In this document: piece by piece, positions 11,034-22,407 of the stretch
Layout: every line of letters begins with the position of its first letter
Position numbering within the stretch: the first letter of the stretch is position 1
DNA from: Cladophialophora immunda
Lineage: Eukaryota; Ascomycota; Eurotiomycetes; Chaetothyriales; Herpotrichiellaceae
Reading direction: 5' to 3'
NCBI RefSeq assembly: GCF_000835495.1
Contig: NW_015622541.1
Location: forward strand, 3,658,001 to 3,722,000
Length of the DNA stretch: 64,000 bases
Notes under the pieces: model-generated
What the model was told of the DNA's origin: nothing
Seen by the model: the letters and a program-made list of their open reading frames with translations, nothing else
Database searches by the model: none
Translations under genes and position numbers: made by a program

Positions 11034-12240
11034 TCATGGCCTTGCCCTGGTAGGTGAAGGCGAGATTCGAGTATGGGAGGTCGAGTTGAGGAGACCTGCT
11101 TGCAGGGCATTATGCTTTCAGTCTGGCTGGGCGCGTCTGAGACGAGGTACGACGGCATCAGACGAATCTGCGAAAGTTTGAAAGATGCTCGGCGGTCGCC
11201 GAGTGGTAACTTTGGGAATTCGCTCTGGGTCCTCATGACGTTGTCGTTATGGAAGAAGGCTGCGCTGCTTGCTGTCGTTGACGTGTTGTTTATTGACAGT
11301 GATCATAAGGAGTAAGCCGAGAGTTTGTTCCTTCCATCTTCTTATATGCCTGCTTCCGCGAATACATTTTACGGACGAGTGCGCTCTCGACCTAGAGCAT
11401 CGAGCCTGCCCAGAGCCGCACATTTCACCGGATTCGCGGCTGCTCGACTGCTTGGCCTTTTCCGGTGTCGCGTAGCTCCTCGACCTTGAAGCGGACTCAC
11501 CAGCGGAGAGGCATGTTACCGAGGATATAGCTCGTTTCCTAAACGGGCCAACAATGTGGTCGTTTTGTGGGTACGTAGTACGGCGCTCAGACTCGAATCC
11601 TCTTCACCCTCGAGATCCGTTCCGATCTACGGAGTACAATACCAAATTACGCGCGTTATTCACCAGTACATTTCGGACAAACAAGGCCTCGGCAAGGGCA
11701 TCTCCTAGACACGCACCCTCTGAGAGTCCAGCCGGCTGGATTGGTGGGAAAACTGCCACCCCGTCAATGCTAAGCTTTAGCAAAGTCGGAATTCCACACC
11801 TGGTGCTGTTAAGATTGGCCTTTTCTGCATTAAATGAAGGATAAATTTAGACAAGGAATAACGCACTGGGTGTGGGCTGCCGGAGATAACTTGGCGTGCT
11901 TAACGGTGTTACGGCACGAAGATGAATGATGCCGTCTTAAAGCTGGCTTAGCAATGGACTTGAATGCTCAATCCACTTTAATTGTCAATAAGACGGCCAG
12001 GCAGTCTATCACATTCAGGATACGGCGTCACACACGGACACGCCTCTGCAGCCGACCACCTTCATCGTTTCTACCCTCTCGGATGATCGCATTACCTCCT
12101 TACGTACTACGGCACCAAGCTCACTACCATCCAATAGCCAGTATGAGGAAACACCGGCACCCCTCAGGCGGAGAGATCATCGAGGGGTGAATCTACTACG
12201 TTTTTCTTTTCAGGCCGCATCATTTCTTTGCTTCGCGGAT
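11034..12240. other. Spacer without supportable genes
   Basis: Downstream of the Zn2Cys6 regulator. Short open frames on both strands show no domain. It leads into a degenerate kinase fragment. Confidence 0.4.
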
Positions 12241-12263
12241 TGATGCTAATGCACCACCACAAA

Positions 12264-12786
12264 AATGTCAAGGTCGATGATGACGACGGCCACTACACTG
12301 TCGTTTCCTGATTGTGAGCTTCGCATGTCTTGAACCGCTGTACATTGCCCGGGTCTTTCACTAACGTCATTCGAGAATCCGAGCGCGCAGAATGGAGGCG
12401 CAGGCCAGAGCAACGAAAGCGAAGAACACATTGTCAAAAAGTCGGTGCAGAATGGCCAGATCGTTCGCACGGTTGAGATCAGCATGGCTTTGGAAGATAA
12501 GTACCCTCATGCTGGACATTCCACTCGTCGAGATTACTATCCTGGGTACGATCTTGAGATCGACTTTATACGGCCGTCGGTACAGCATGAGGGGCCGCTG
12601 GCGTACTGTGCAAACATGCAGCCACGGCCTAATTCTCCGCCTCACGGCATATTGTATGAGTGTCAATCATGGCAAAGGGGGACGCTTAGACCGAATATCC
12701 CCCCCCCCCCTCTCGGGCAAGGCACATTCGGCAAGGTTGTCTAGGTCCGCGAACACACAAGGAACAGAGCCGTCGCCGTCCATCAG
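12264..12786 (+). pseudogene. Degenerate protein-kinase N-lobe fragment, LAMMER/CLK-like
   Basis: Two hallmark blocks of LAMMER-type dual-specificity kinases are present but broken. KVDDDDGHYTVVS is read at 12270-12308 and runs into TGA. LGQGTFGKVV (the ATP-binding glycine loop) is read at 12712-12741, followed by a TAG where a glutamate is usual, then VREHTRNRAVAV in the same frame to about 12780. The two blocks are in different frames and about 400 bp apart, whereas in intact LAMMER kinases they are nearly adjacent. The invariant lysine after AVAV reads as histidine. No HRD or DFG segment is visible downstream. A run of 12 cytosines (12699-12710) precedes the glycine loop. Best explained as a decayed partial gene copy. 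Confidence 0.6.
12699..12710 (+). repeat. Homopolymer C tract (12 C)
   Basis: An uninterrupted run of twelve cytosines immediately 5' of the kinase glycine-loop block. Such tracts are prone to slippage and to assembly error. Confidence 0.95.
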
Positions 12787-13033
12787 CTAGACCGGCAAAC
12801 TGTTGTGTGTCTCCGGGTAGATCCTTGTCCAGACCAAATTCTAATGATAATCTATCATCTGTTATGCCATTAGTAACATTTGAACCAAGGACTGCTCAAG
12901 GCGGCTCCCTTCATTAAGCTGGTCGTAGTCGTACGTACGCATCACTCCATTGACGCCGGGTTAGGCTGTTTGTTACTTGTCAGATCGTTATACCCCGGCG
13001 AGGGGACTCATAACCCCAATGGACAAGGCCAGC

Positions 13034-14704
13034 TCAAGCCACACAGCCGGCCGGAATCTGATATTTCGAGTTCAGCCTAGTGAAAGTCTTTCGTCCACGG
13101 TCATTGTGAATTCGATCAATCCACATTACGCTTTGCAAGCTTCGGCGAGCGTCGTCCCAGGATACATTATGCCCGACAAGTTGTGTTTGGTACGTTAGGA
13201 GCGGGGGCTCGTCTATGTTCAGCCCTATCATGCAACCCAAAATGAGCACCCAAAACAAGATTTTTGGAAGCTTTGATGATGCGAAGTCGATCTTGAGTAG
13301 CGATTGGTAGAGTCTATGACCGAGGTATCCGTGCTGTATGTTGCTGCTTGGCAATCCGAAGGTAACAACAATAAAGGCAAGCATCCCCAGTCGAAGGCTT
13401 TCGCCCAAATTGTCGCAATTCATTAGTTGATGCTGAAGTAGTCGCATCTGAATGCAGTCGATTTGGCTCTGGAAGGTTGCAACTCCCATTTGCCTGCCCT
13501 GCACCAAATGCTCATTGATCATGTTTGTGAAAAACTGAAGGTCATGAAATATGACCGCTAGCTTCGGTTCGCAGAGACCCTGGAACAATTGCATTTCGCT
13601 GGCGACTTCACTATCGGCTTGTAGCGATGGAAACATCGGGGTCCAAGAAACTTCCCCGTCAGACGGCAAGAGGTATCCCGTGTTTAAGTAGAGATGGAGT
13701 TCAAGACTAGAAACGACAACTGATTAGTGGCTTAAGAAGCATAGCAAAAAGGGTAAGCTATACCGACCGACTGAGCTTATAATCCAGTATTGGATTGTCA
13801 TGAAGGTAGTGTATGCCGCCAAGAAGCTGCACCATCTTACGCAGGCCAAACAGGTGCGCCTTTGTGGCATCGTGGTCGTCGAAAAGGCTAGCGGTAAGTG
13901 CCAGTAGTGCGACATTGTAGACAGTGGATCTTTGCAAGGAGACAACTCCCAAGCTCAGTCTTTCGTTGAGCAGCGTGATGGCTCGCTGAAGGTATGACCA
14001 CGTATCGGGCACGGGTGTCCGACGGTGCAGAAAGTCCTCCATGGCGAATATCGAAAACTGAACGCTACAAAGGAAAGATTCGTCGACAGTCAGCCACATC
14101 ATCCCTCCAACGTCTTCTTGCTCAAAGGCTATGCAGGGTTCGACGGGGTATATGATATCCTTCAGTGACAAGAACCTGGACCCTTGTGGCACCAGTTAGA
14201 TGATGTTCCTAAGCGAGACAGAGTGCCGGAGAATAACGTACAGTCACGCATGGCCCCATAAGAACAATATCGAAGCGTCAACCCAGAGGGGGAATGAGAT
14301 GTCGTCCGTGGCGCAATAGGACCCGGTGAGCTCGCCCAGGCGTTCTGACTCTCTAAACATGCCTGCTTGCGCGGTTTCTCAGTTTGAGAAAACGACTGTA
14401 ATGAGACAGCGGCGTCGAATGGCACAGCAGCAAGAGGAGTGTCTCCCTGTGAGTTACGCCTGTTCCTCGCTGACCGTCGAATCTGGCGCTGCGTCCGACG
14501 AGAATCGTCCCTCTTGTTCTTTCCGCGCATGCAATGACGTCGAATTCGGTCCCTTCTTATGTCTTGAGGCTTTCCCTCGCCGCCGTCTAAAGGCACAAAT
14601 TCGAAGTGAGCCGGCATGGGGTCGCGAGTAACAGATGCCGGCACCGGCTTTGCTTTGTGGCGGAACAAGCTATAGGTCGTCGGTGCCGGGGGGATGGAAT
14701 TCAT
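13034..14704 (-). CDS. Fungal-specific transcription factor-like protein (fungal_trans_2 type)
   Basis: Predicted 516-aa protein from three exons (14704-14242, 14182-13768, 13706-13034). Near the N-terminus FEFVPLDGGEGKPQ is followed by RIRRHCMRGKN and a basic stretch (KRDDSRRTQRQIRR). This layout (FxFV, R-x-H-x-M-R-G, then basic residues) is known from many fungal cluster regulators that lack a zinc cluster. The C-terminal two thirds are helical, with LHLYLNTGYLLPSDGEVSW and a terminal WIDRIHNDRGRK segment like other fungal_trans_2 proteins. The first intron has a CTAAC branch point. The second intron uses a weaker donor (GTCGGT) that is needed for frame. The start at 14704 is the first ATG after an upstream in-frame non-homologous stretch. 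It is transcribed divergently from an SDR and probably regulates nearby genes (inference). Confidence 0.8.
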
Positions 14705-15152
14705 TTTGGTGCGGATTTGTTGAAAGGGTGGAGTTGTGGGGGGGCTGGGCGCCAGAATGTGGAGCCACACAACGACCACATTGTTGGCCCGTTTGGGAAA
14801 TGTGCCAAGTCCTCAGTATTGATAGATATGGAATCCTGACTCCGGAGGGCTGTTACGAGCCTGATCGCCACTGCGGTGGTAGTAACTCTAAGATATAAGC
14901 TGATGATGATTATGGTCGGCATCTTTTGACATATCCAAAGTCCGAGCCTATCTCCGCCACTTGCCACGAGCATATATAGGAAGAAGAGGCACTTCTCTGC
15001 TGGGGCGTGCACAATACTACAGTATATATTGTAGGATTGTGCTTGAACCGGCGCGCTCTCTATCCGAACCACTATCTCCTATTTCACTCCTGTTTGTGGC
15101 GAGTCTACATTTCAGTGCTGAAGAAAAACAACAACCTCCTCGTGTCTTGACG
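14705..15152. promoter_or_regulatory. Divergent promoter region, regulator / SDR
   Basis: Spacer of 448 bp between two divergently transcribed genes. It carries TATATA-type boxes (near 14972 and 15023-15028) and a near-perfect inverted repeat. Control of both genes from this segment is an inference. Confidence 0.55.
15009..15042. promoter_or_regulatory. 13-bp inverted repeat with 8-bp AT spacer (candidate operator)
   Basis: Left arm GCACAATACTACA (15009-15021), spacer GTATATAT, right arm TGTAGGATTGTGC (15030-15042). The arms match at 12 of 13 positions. The site lies between a regulator gene and an SDR gene, about 110 bp upstream of the SDR ATG. The dyad could bind a dimeric regulator or form a cruciform. 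Confidence 0.6.
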
Positions 15153-16242
15153 ATGAATTCTGCCTTGCTGCCTCCCAACGAGGACTCCGACAGCCACTAT
15201 TTCTGTCGAACGCAAGTCTGGACGAAGCCTTCGGCACCGCCGCCGAATACCACAGTTGACGGCCAGGCGGCCATCATCACCGGCAGCAACACAGGGATTG
15301 GCCTGGAAGCGGCCAACGTTCTGCTCGGACTGAAACTCTCGCATCTCATCCTCGGCGTTCGCAGCGTGAGCAAAGGAAGCACTGCCGCTAACGCGCTTCG
15401 CAAAGCATATCCTCATGCCAAGATAGAGGTGTGGCAGCTGGACATGGCTTCGTACGATTCAATCCAGACGTTTGTTCGGCGATGCCACTCCCTGGACAGA
15501 CTCGATATAGCTATCATGAATGCGGCCTTTTCCGTTCTCGAATTTGGCACCAACACCTCGACGGGCCATGAGCAGATGTTCCAGGTGAACTACCTATCGA
15601 CTGCTCTGCTTTCCATCCTGCTCCTCCCCATTCTGAAGAACAAAAGCCCTCCTCAGACTCCTGGCCGATTGACCCTCGTATCCTCTACCCTGGGACTGAG
15701 GGCGAAGTTCCCGAACCACAGTGCCGTACCCTTGATCCCGTCTTTCGACGATCCCCAGGTATTCGTTGGTACCGGAACGAACAATGCATATTCTCTATCC
15801 AAGACTCTGATTCTGATACTCATGGTCAAGCTCTCCGGCCTCGTCAACGCCGATGATGTGGTTGTCAACGCAGTAGGCCCGGCACTCACGGGAGGCAGTT
15901 CAAAACTGGACCGCCATTACTCTCGACTCATGAAGCTGGGTTTGGCAGCACTCAAGGCTGTGGCTGCCCATTCGCCGCGGCAGGCTGCCTGGCTCTATGT
16001 CGACGGATCGGTCACCAAAGGCAAGGAAAGTCACGGAAACTTCATCATAAATAATGAATACTACCCGTGAGTTGCTCGTCACTTCTGGCAGTGACATCAT
16101 TGTTCGTCTAAGCTTACTAAATCCTAGTTTCCATGCCATCATGTACACAGCCGAAGGAAAGGTGGCCATGGATCGGCTCTGGAACGAGACACTGGAGGAG
16201 CTCGACTTTGCCCATGTTAAAGAGATTCTCGCACAAATGTGA
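15153..16242 (+). CDS. Short-chain dehydrogenase/reductase, retinol-dehydrogenase-like
   Basis: Predicted 342-aa SDR in two exons (15153-16066 and 16128-16242; the intron has a CTAAAT branch-like site). The cofactor motif is TGSNTGIGLEAA near residues 47-58, which is NADP(H)-type TGxxxGxG. The central NAA motif lies in DIAIMNAAFSVLE, the catalytic serine region is LTLVSSTLGLRA, and the catalytic YSLSK lies in NNAYSLSKTLI. This is the usual architecture of fungal retinol-dehydrogenase-like SDRs that reduce or oxidise ketone/alcohol groups on metabolites. The start ATG at 15153 follows a short leader, and an upstream in-frame extension lacks family similarity. It is paired head-to-head with a regulator gene. 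The substrate is unknown. Confidence 0.92.
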
Positions 16243-16524
16243 AGAACGAGCCCAATAGATGGGAAGTAGTACTATTTCCTAAGGTTCTAGCGACTTTAGG
16301 CGCCTTACCTCGTCAATTAGGTAGCTGAATATAGTGTTTAAAATCGATTTATCTATTAGTACAAGTTTCCACAGATTCTGGTTCAAAGGGTAAAACGTCA
16401 TCCGCATTGTCATGTAAATCTATGTATCCGGTCAAAATAGAGGTTATGCCGATTAACCTCGAGATCAAACAGCGCCTGAACGTATTTAGCCTAGCTCAGA
16501 AAGTGCCATTGCCCGATAAATATG

Positions 16525-17908
16525 TCAATTGATCGACGTTTCATTGTACAGTTTGGCATATCGGAGAGGGCCGGCCATCAAATTCCTAAACAACTGCAGA
16601 GTGGAAGCGACGTCTTCCAGGGGAAATTGCCCGGCATCCATTACAGACTGTGCGAGAACCAAAAACTCGCTGTTGATTCGCTCGATAAACTTGGGCCTGA
16701 TCGACAGCGCAAGCGGTAGATTTCCAGCGGGCAGTAGGGGCGCGATTGCCAGATGGATCATCTCGTAACAGGCGAAGAAGAGCATGGTAAAAGGGTCTTT
16801 TCGCGCCAGTTGTTCGAAGGCGTTGGGAATCCAAAACATCCAGTTTCGGATAGGGAACAGCGTCGTCAACTGCCGATGAGTCGATGGTGGATTCGAGCCT
16901 TGCATGCGCAAGTTGGTGACGTAGATTTTGAGTTCTTTAATTCCTAAACTGATGCCACGGTAGCTCTCGGATCTTCCCAGGGCTTGTTGCATTTCGGACA
17001 TGGCCTGCTCGGCTCGGTCGAGCAAAGTATCAGGGTCCATCTGCGCCAGTTGAGTCGCGATCTCGGTATTCTTCGATGGAAGAAGGAGGTGTGAAAATGT
17101 AGAGCGGTAGCGCTCGGTTTTTACTTGATGCAGGACCTGCTCAACCAATTAGCCCAAGAAACAACCCGACCATGGAATTGATTCCAGACCGAACAGATCC
17201 CCTGCATTGTGTGCGCATACTCGTCACTGGCTCTTGATTAGCAAGCAATTCGGAGAATGACAGTCCGGCTGGTCACCTTTTAGGAGCCTGCCAAGAAAGC
17301 AAGAGTGAAGCAGCAATGACTGCCTCGATGTGTTCCTCAGAGAAGGTTTCCAAACACTGGCGAAGGCCTTTGAGAGCTACCCCTCGGTGATGATATTCCA
17401 CGTATACCATTGATGCCGAGCGCGTAAGCAGGGCTAGATGACGAGCCCCAAGCGTGCAAACACCATGTCGGACAAAATCGTACGAGACTGCGATTTTGAG
17501 GATCCTCGCTGATGTTAGACAACTCGCGAGGAAGCCTTCTTGACCACACTAGACTTACTCTGGCAGCACAAGAGTCCCAAACGCGAGTTCATGGCTTTGA
17601 CATTCTTCTACACGGTGGATCATCCTGGCCACATGGGCGAAGATGCAACGGTCCCGAAGTTGGATGTCTGGTAGATCTGCCAGAGGAGGGTACACCAAGG
17701 CCAATGTATCTCCAGGATTCGTAGCAAGAAGGCTGTGCTGGCCAGGTTGTTGCGAGCCCTGTTCGGTATATCCGCAACTGAGGTTTAGACGGCGGCATCG
17801 CGTGCATTCGGGCTTGTACTCGTCACACCGGACTTTGTGTTTCTTGCAAGTGCTGCATCCAGTTCTGGATTTGATGTGTGTTCGACGGATTTTCGGGATG
17901 TAAGGCAT
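16525..17908 (-). CDS. Zn2Cys6 transcription factor, C-terminal fungal_trans_2-like region
   Basis: Predicted 408-aa regulator in four exons: 17908-17559, 17504-17277, 17226-17190 (37 nt) and 17136-16525. The zinc cluster GCSTCKKHKVRCDEYKPEC then RCRRLNLSC is at residues about 17-47, a canonical C-x2-C-x6-C-x6-C-x2-C-x6-C. Splicing gives ILKIAVSYDFVRHGV, LALLTRSASMVYVEYHHRG, EAVIAASLLLSWQAP and MQGICSVLHQVKTERY, matching the helical regulatory domain of fungal sterol/metabolite regulators. The 37-nt third exon and the donor GTCTGG of the third intron are needed for continuity and are the weakest parts of the model. The ATG at 17908 is favoured because MPYIPKIRRTHIKSRTG is the usual short lead before the cluster. 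It is upstream of the SDR's 3' end in convergent orientation. Confidence 0.88.
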
Positions 17909-18666
17909 TGCGGGGGCGTGTGTTAGCAGAAACGAAGGAGTGCGCCGCACTGTCCGGGATGGAAACTCAGGCCAGATGCCATTTCATCCAACCGTCGGGA
18001 GAAATATCGAAGCCTCGCCAATATGGGCTTTGGCAAGAAGATGGGATGGTCAAGAAGAAAGTGAGAGAGACGTCCTTTATCAACGGATTCACCTATCTCC
18101 CCTTTTGTGAGGGAAAACTTTTTCCGAGCCACGCCCGGGTTGGCACGTGCCCACGCTCACCATTAAACCCGCCTTGTTCCGGACCCGGTCGCTAGTGAAG
18201 CAGGCAACAAGCTTGAAGCGCAAAGTTGCATCATTTTCATAGATCGACGGGATCTCAGAAAGATCAGGAATGGGCTTCGTGAAGTGAAGGACAACACGGA
18301 TCTCTTTGGTGTCCACGATTGTAGAACGTAGGTAGGATGGTGGAGCGGAGAGACGAAGTGAAGGTGAGATTGAGAGAGAGATGGCAAATGTCTAATAGCG
18401 GCATTAGTTGAGCTAACCAGCGAGCCAGTCAGGCTAGCGAAGCTAGTGGCGCTAGTGACTGATCTGTCGCCAAGGCTTCTTAAGTTGACAGCAAGTTGAC
18501 GCCCTCATTTCTCCTGTTCAAAAAGGGGCTCAACACTGCCTCGAGGCTAGTTGACCCTGGATCGCCGTGGTGCAATTTCTCTAGGGACTATCCCATTGAC
18601 AATCGTATATACACTGTCCAGGGTCTCAGGCTGACAGGCGGGCACAACCTGACCTTGCTCGCGCAA
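17909..18666. other. Spacer upstream of the second Zn2Cys6 gene
   Basis: Promoter side of the regulator and 3' side of the O-methyltransferase. A minus-strand open frame at 18089-18316 begins with GTG and shows no domain. A cluster of GCTAGTG/GCTAGCG words at 18430-18465 is the only visible local structure. Confidence 0.4.
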
Positions 18667-20479
18667 TCAAGCTAAACGACACTCAATGATGCTCAAGGGC
18701 CCCCTGCACTCCCAGATCTTGTCCATCACCAAGCCCGCTGCTTTCACAATACGCTCGAATTGGCCCGGTGTCCTTTCCCTCCCATTGGTCATCATCATCA
18801 TGTTCAAGTCCATCATGTGGGCGGGAGCCATGGCCACACCATAATTCGGCAGCAACGGCGCGGGAGCGGACTTGAGCTTGTCCGAAGGCAAGGTGGTGCT
18901 CATCAATATGTCGGCGATCAGCACGCGGGAGCTGGGACTCATGGATTCTGCCACCCGCGACAGGATGGCGATGGCTTCGTTATCGGCCCAATCGTGGCTA
19001 ATTGTGTGTTGTATGCATTAGCCATGCCACCGAGAACCTGCCTCGAGCGACTCACACAATGTATCGTAACCAATAGATCTCAGCGCCTACAACTGGGTTT
19101 TTCTGGAAGAAGTCATGCCGCGCCAACTTGACTCTGCCGTCAGCAATGGCGGAATGATGTCTGGTCTCCCAGACCGCAATTGCCTGTTGGATCACATGCT
19201 CTCGATCTTGGACAACGAGGTTGAGACTAGGGTAGTAGGCGTGGAGCTGCATGCAGAATGAACCTGCTGAGTTGTTAGTTCGAGGATCTTCCCAAGTAAA
19301 CCCCCGTACAATGGAGGAGCATAAGACTTGCCAATCCCGCCACCAACGTCTACCACCGTTGCACCGTCCTGCAGCTGCTGCCAAGGAAAATCCAGCACGC
19401 AGTATTTTTCGGTGCCTTTGCCCTGGCCGCTGATGGCAAGGTTGAAGAGGTGCTTCTCCGGGCGCGGCACCATCTTTTCGTCCGATCCATGGGTCTCAGG
19501 CGGTCCATCGTCCTCCTCGCAGGGATGTCTCCGTGCGCTTCGAGGCCGCCAATTCACCTCGGACGCAGGCACCATCTCGTTCATCCAATCGAACAGGGAC
19601 AGCTTCGTGCCCACGGCCTGCTGGAAAGCGGTCTTTCTCGGGTCGTAGCTGTCCCCAATGGCGGGGTTTGCCAGAGCTTGTGGGAGGAAGTCACTGGCGG
19701 TATACTGGAACTGGCCCCTGGAAACGGTCAAAAAGAGTTCTAGATCAACCCCCTCCGAGCTGTCTTGTGTCACGACTGTTGGCCGGAATTTTTCCCCCTC
19801 TCCCGTCTTTGACCTCACGCTTCGATCTGGCAGAGTGCCGAGCCAAGGAACCTTACTTCATGGTGATGTTTGCTTGAAATGCAGCATCGCCGACAAGAGC
19901 CTGAGAGATGCGGTTGTTGGCGAAACAGCCGTCTTCGACCTCCTCAAAGACATGGTGCGATGTCAACGTCCGCATGACCCGACCTAAAGAGCGGCCGCCT
20001 TCCGTTCAGCGAGCCATAGCTATGCCATATGGAGATGTCTTTGGGGGGGACATACATAGCTTCCCCTCCTCAATGCCAGTCGCTGTGGCGAGATGACCAG
20101 TACTGACGCCGCCACCACCGCCCTGCTCGACACGGGCAAGCACTTCCGCAACGCCATGCTCGGCAGCGACATGCAAGGCCCGGGCGATCAGATAGGACAT
20201 GGACAGGTTCAGCAGTCGGGTGTGCGGGTCTAGAACGAGGCTCTCGAGCGACCCCAATGCGGCAATGATGACCTTGACTGCATCGTGCTCGGCATGTGAT
20301 ACGGTGTGGGTGGCGGTAGCAGTAGCGGCAGCACCCTCGGTCTGGGACGGCGCAGTACCCTCACCGCCCGGAGCAGATTCCCATTGCGACGCTAGACTCT
20401 CCACCGCGGCCGAGAGCAGTGCCAGGACCTCCCGGAGCTGCGCAGCAGGCTTGCCGCTGCCGATCGTGGGCGATGGCAT
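18667..20479 (-). CDS. SAM-dependent O-methyltransferase, COMT-like
   Basis: Predicted 491-aa enzyme in five exons: 20479-20056, 19983-19857, 19717-19332, 19263-19056 and 18997-18667. Residues about 1-120 are Ala/Thr-rich, followed by a dimerisation/winged-helix segment (MSYLIARALHVAAEHGVAEVL, then RVMRTLTSHHVFEEVEDGC). SAM-binding motif I is VVDVGGGIG at about 305-313. Next come FPSL-type YYPSLNLVVQDREHVI and the catalytic-loop IVHDWADNEA, whose His is at about 383. The third intron appears to use a GC-AG donor (GCAAGT); no GT choice keeps the frame. The family transfers a methyl from S-adenosylmethionine to a phenolic or other hydroxyl of a metabolite. A tailoring role in a polyketide-like pathway is likely by context, but no synthase is seen in the window. 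Confidence 0.93.
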
Positions 20480-22407
20480 GATAGGGCAGGATCTCTCTTC
20501 TGCAGAGTGCGCCAGGGGGGAAAGGGGGGGAAACAAAAGGCCCTTATGCGTGCCCTCCTGGGGAATCTTCACTCAGATACGGAATGATTATGGATGCCTG
20601 GCCGCAAAAGACGGTGAAGATGGAGCCCTGTCGTGGTGGATTCTTGCTATTCTCGACCCAAACCAGGGACGGTGGTATTGAGAAGGATCGAGGCTAGTCA
20701 AGACTTTCCCCGGGGCAGTGTGTAGCCGACATCGCACGGACCAATTCCACGACAATCTACACGGGGAGGGAGGGGCTGCAGGAAGAAATAACCACTCGTA
20801 CGTACGAGGTAGCTATACGTATCCATAAGCAGGCCGCCCTCTTCAGCACAATTATATGCGTGGGGTCTGGATCCTAAGCCTTGGTTAGTCCCGAGGCATC
20901 CATCCAGTGGCCAGACTCGAATCCATACACAGGGAGGGGGGGCGGGGGGTGGATTCCACACGTTTGTCTCCAAGTTCAACCTAAACCTAAACATAAACTA
21001 GAGCCCTCGAATACCATTATGAACAATTAGTAAATACTGAGGCGCAAACCACTGGGGGGTCCTCCCTCCCTCCGGCGCTCGTGGTCGATATACCGCTGCC
21101 GCTCCCCCTACCGTTTCGCGCGAGCAAGCTCCCGCCCAGCTACCTACATATGTGCTATGTACCTCCCGCCAGCTCGCGTGCTTCGACGAGGGATCTATCG
21201 TCGCCCCACAAGGCAAGATCAGGCGAGGCGAGGCACAAAGAACACGGGCGACGCTCGCCGAACAATCATGCTCGGCGAATCTCCCGTAAGCTGACGATGG
21301 GGATAGGAGAGAAAAGGGGACTTTTGATTGCCCTATGCAGCCACTAACCTTAACTGTGGGTCACCCAGAAACTAAAGTCCCTATTAAAGAGTGGCGCATC
21401 AGACATGTTGGCCAATGAGGTGGAACGGCTGGTCTCCCAAACAGGCAATCCCGTCTCCGTAAAAAGTCATTCTGGCTTTCCCCCCAGAGATACAGGCACC
21501 CGAGCATGAACGGCCCGCGGCGCCGCCTTGCCAGGCGATCAATGACCTGCTTGCTGCTGGGGCTCATGTGGAGAGCTCGTCCTTTTTACGTAAACCGGCT
21601 CTCACAGCAAAGAGCTCTCTGGCTCGAGTCGAGATTACTGATGGACGTCAATAGCCTATAGCCGCGGTGCACCGCTTCTCTCCGCGCACCGGGGCTTTCG
21701 AGGCAACCGGCACAAATTCAGCGGCGAGCAAAGTAACGCACCGCGCTTCGTCTCGGACATACAATTCCACTACTGCCCTTCCGATTGCGCCCTGCGGGAC
21801 GGAGTTCGTCGCCGATAAGATCGCATCATCTTGGTGGGTTTCTCGCAGATGGTGAAACTTAGCTGTAGCCCGAGATCTATTGGGAGATGGTCAACAGCTC
21901 GCCATCCGAGATCAAGGTCGGCCTGCCTTGCCTGGGAGCGAGCGAGGAACCATTGTGGCGTGAGTGGTAACCTACCCAGGTATGACGGCGCTGCTCCCCG
22001 ACAGTCTCGTCTGATCGAGATCCTCAGGCTGTCCAGACGCTGGCACCGTTGAAGGCTTGTACTTTCTGGTGTCATTGGCTTCTAGCCCTTTTTCGGGCCC
22101 CCTGGATCGTAAAGAAGAACGAGAGCAACAGTGTTGCATCACCTAGTAGTATGGGTAGAGAGAGCCTGGAACCCGTCCTTCGATATCGCCTGGTTTCCAT
22201 GCTATTTTGGATCGACGAGAGTGGCGGCTACCCACCCCCCTTGTCCCTGGCTTCTTTTGACTTTGCCTCCATGACGAAAAGAAATTCGAGATCAAGATCG
22301 TAGATTTCTTCTCATTTTCTGTCATCTTCTCTTTTGTGCAAACGTTCTTGCTCTGCCCTGTGATTCACCCACCATACTATCCCTTCTCGAAGCCTTTTTG
22401 TGTCGGC
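20480..22407. promoter_or_regulatory. Long divergent spacer, O-methyltransferase / flavin monooxygenase
   Basis: A 1.9-kb gene-free spacer between two divergently transcribed enzymes. It contains a perfect 14-bp palindrome (20795-20808), G-rich tracts at 20517-20529 and 20932-20950, and no supportable open frame. It probably holds both promoters. Confidence 0.45.
20795..20808. repeat. Perfect 14-bp palindrome
   Basis: CTCGTACGTACGAG is self-complementary. It lies about 315 bp upstream of the O-methyltransferase ATG and could be a regulator-binding dyad. No protein is identified for it. Confidence 0.6.

Noticed and set aside
18089..18316. 75-aa minus-strand frame starting RVVLHFTKPIPDL
   Set aside because: Its start is GTG, there is no ATG, and no continuation or family could be found.
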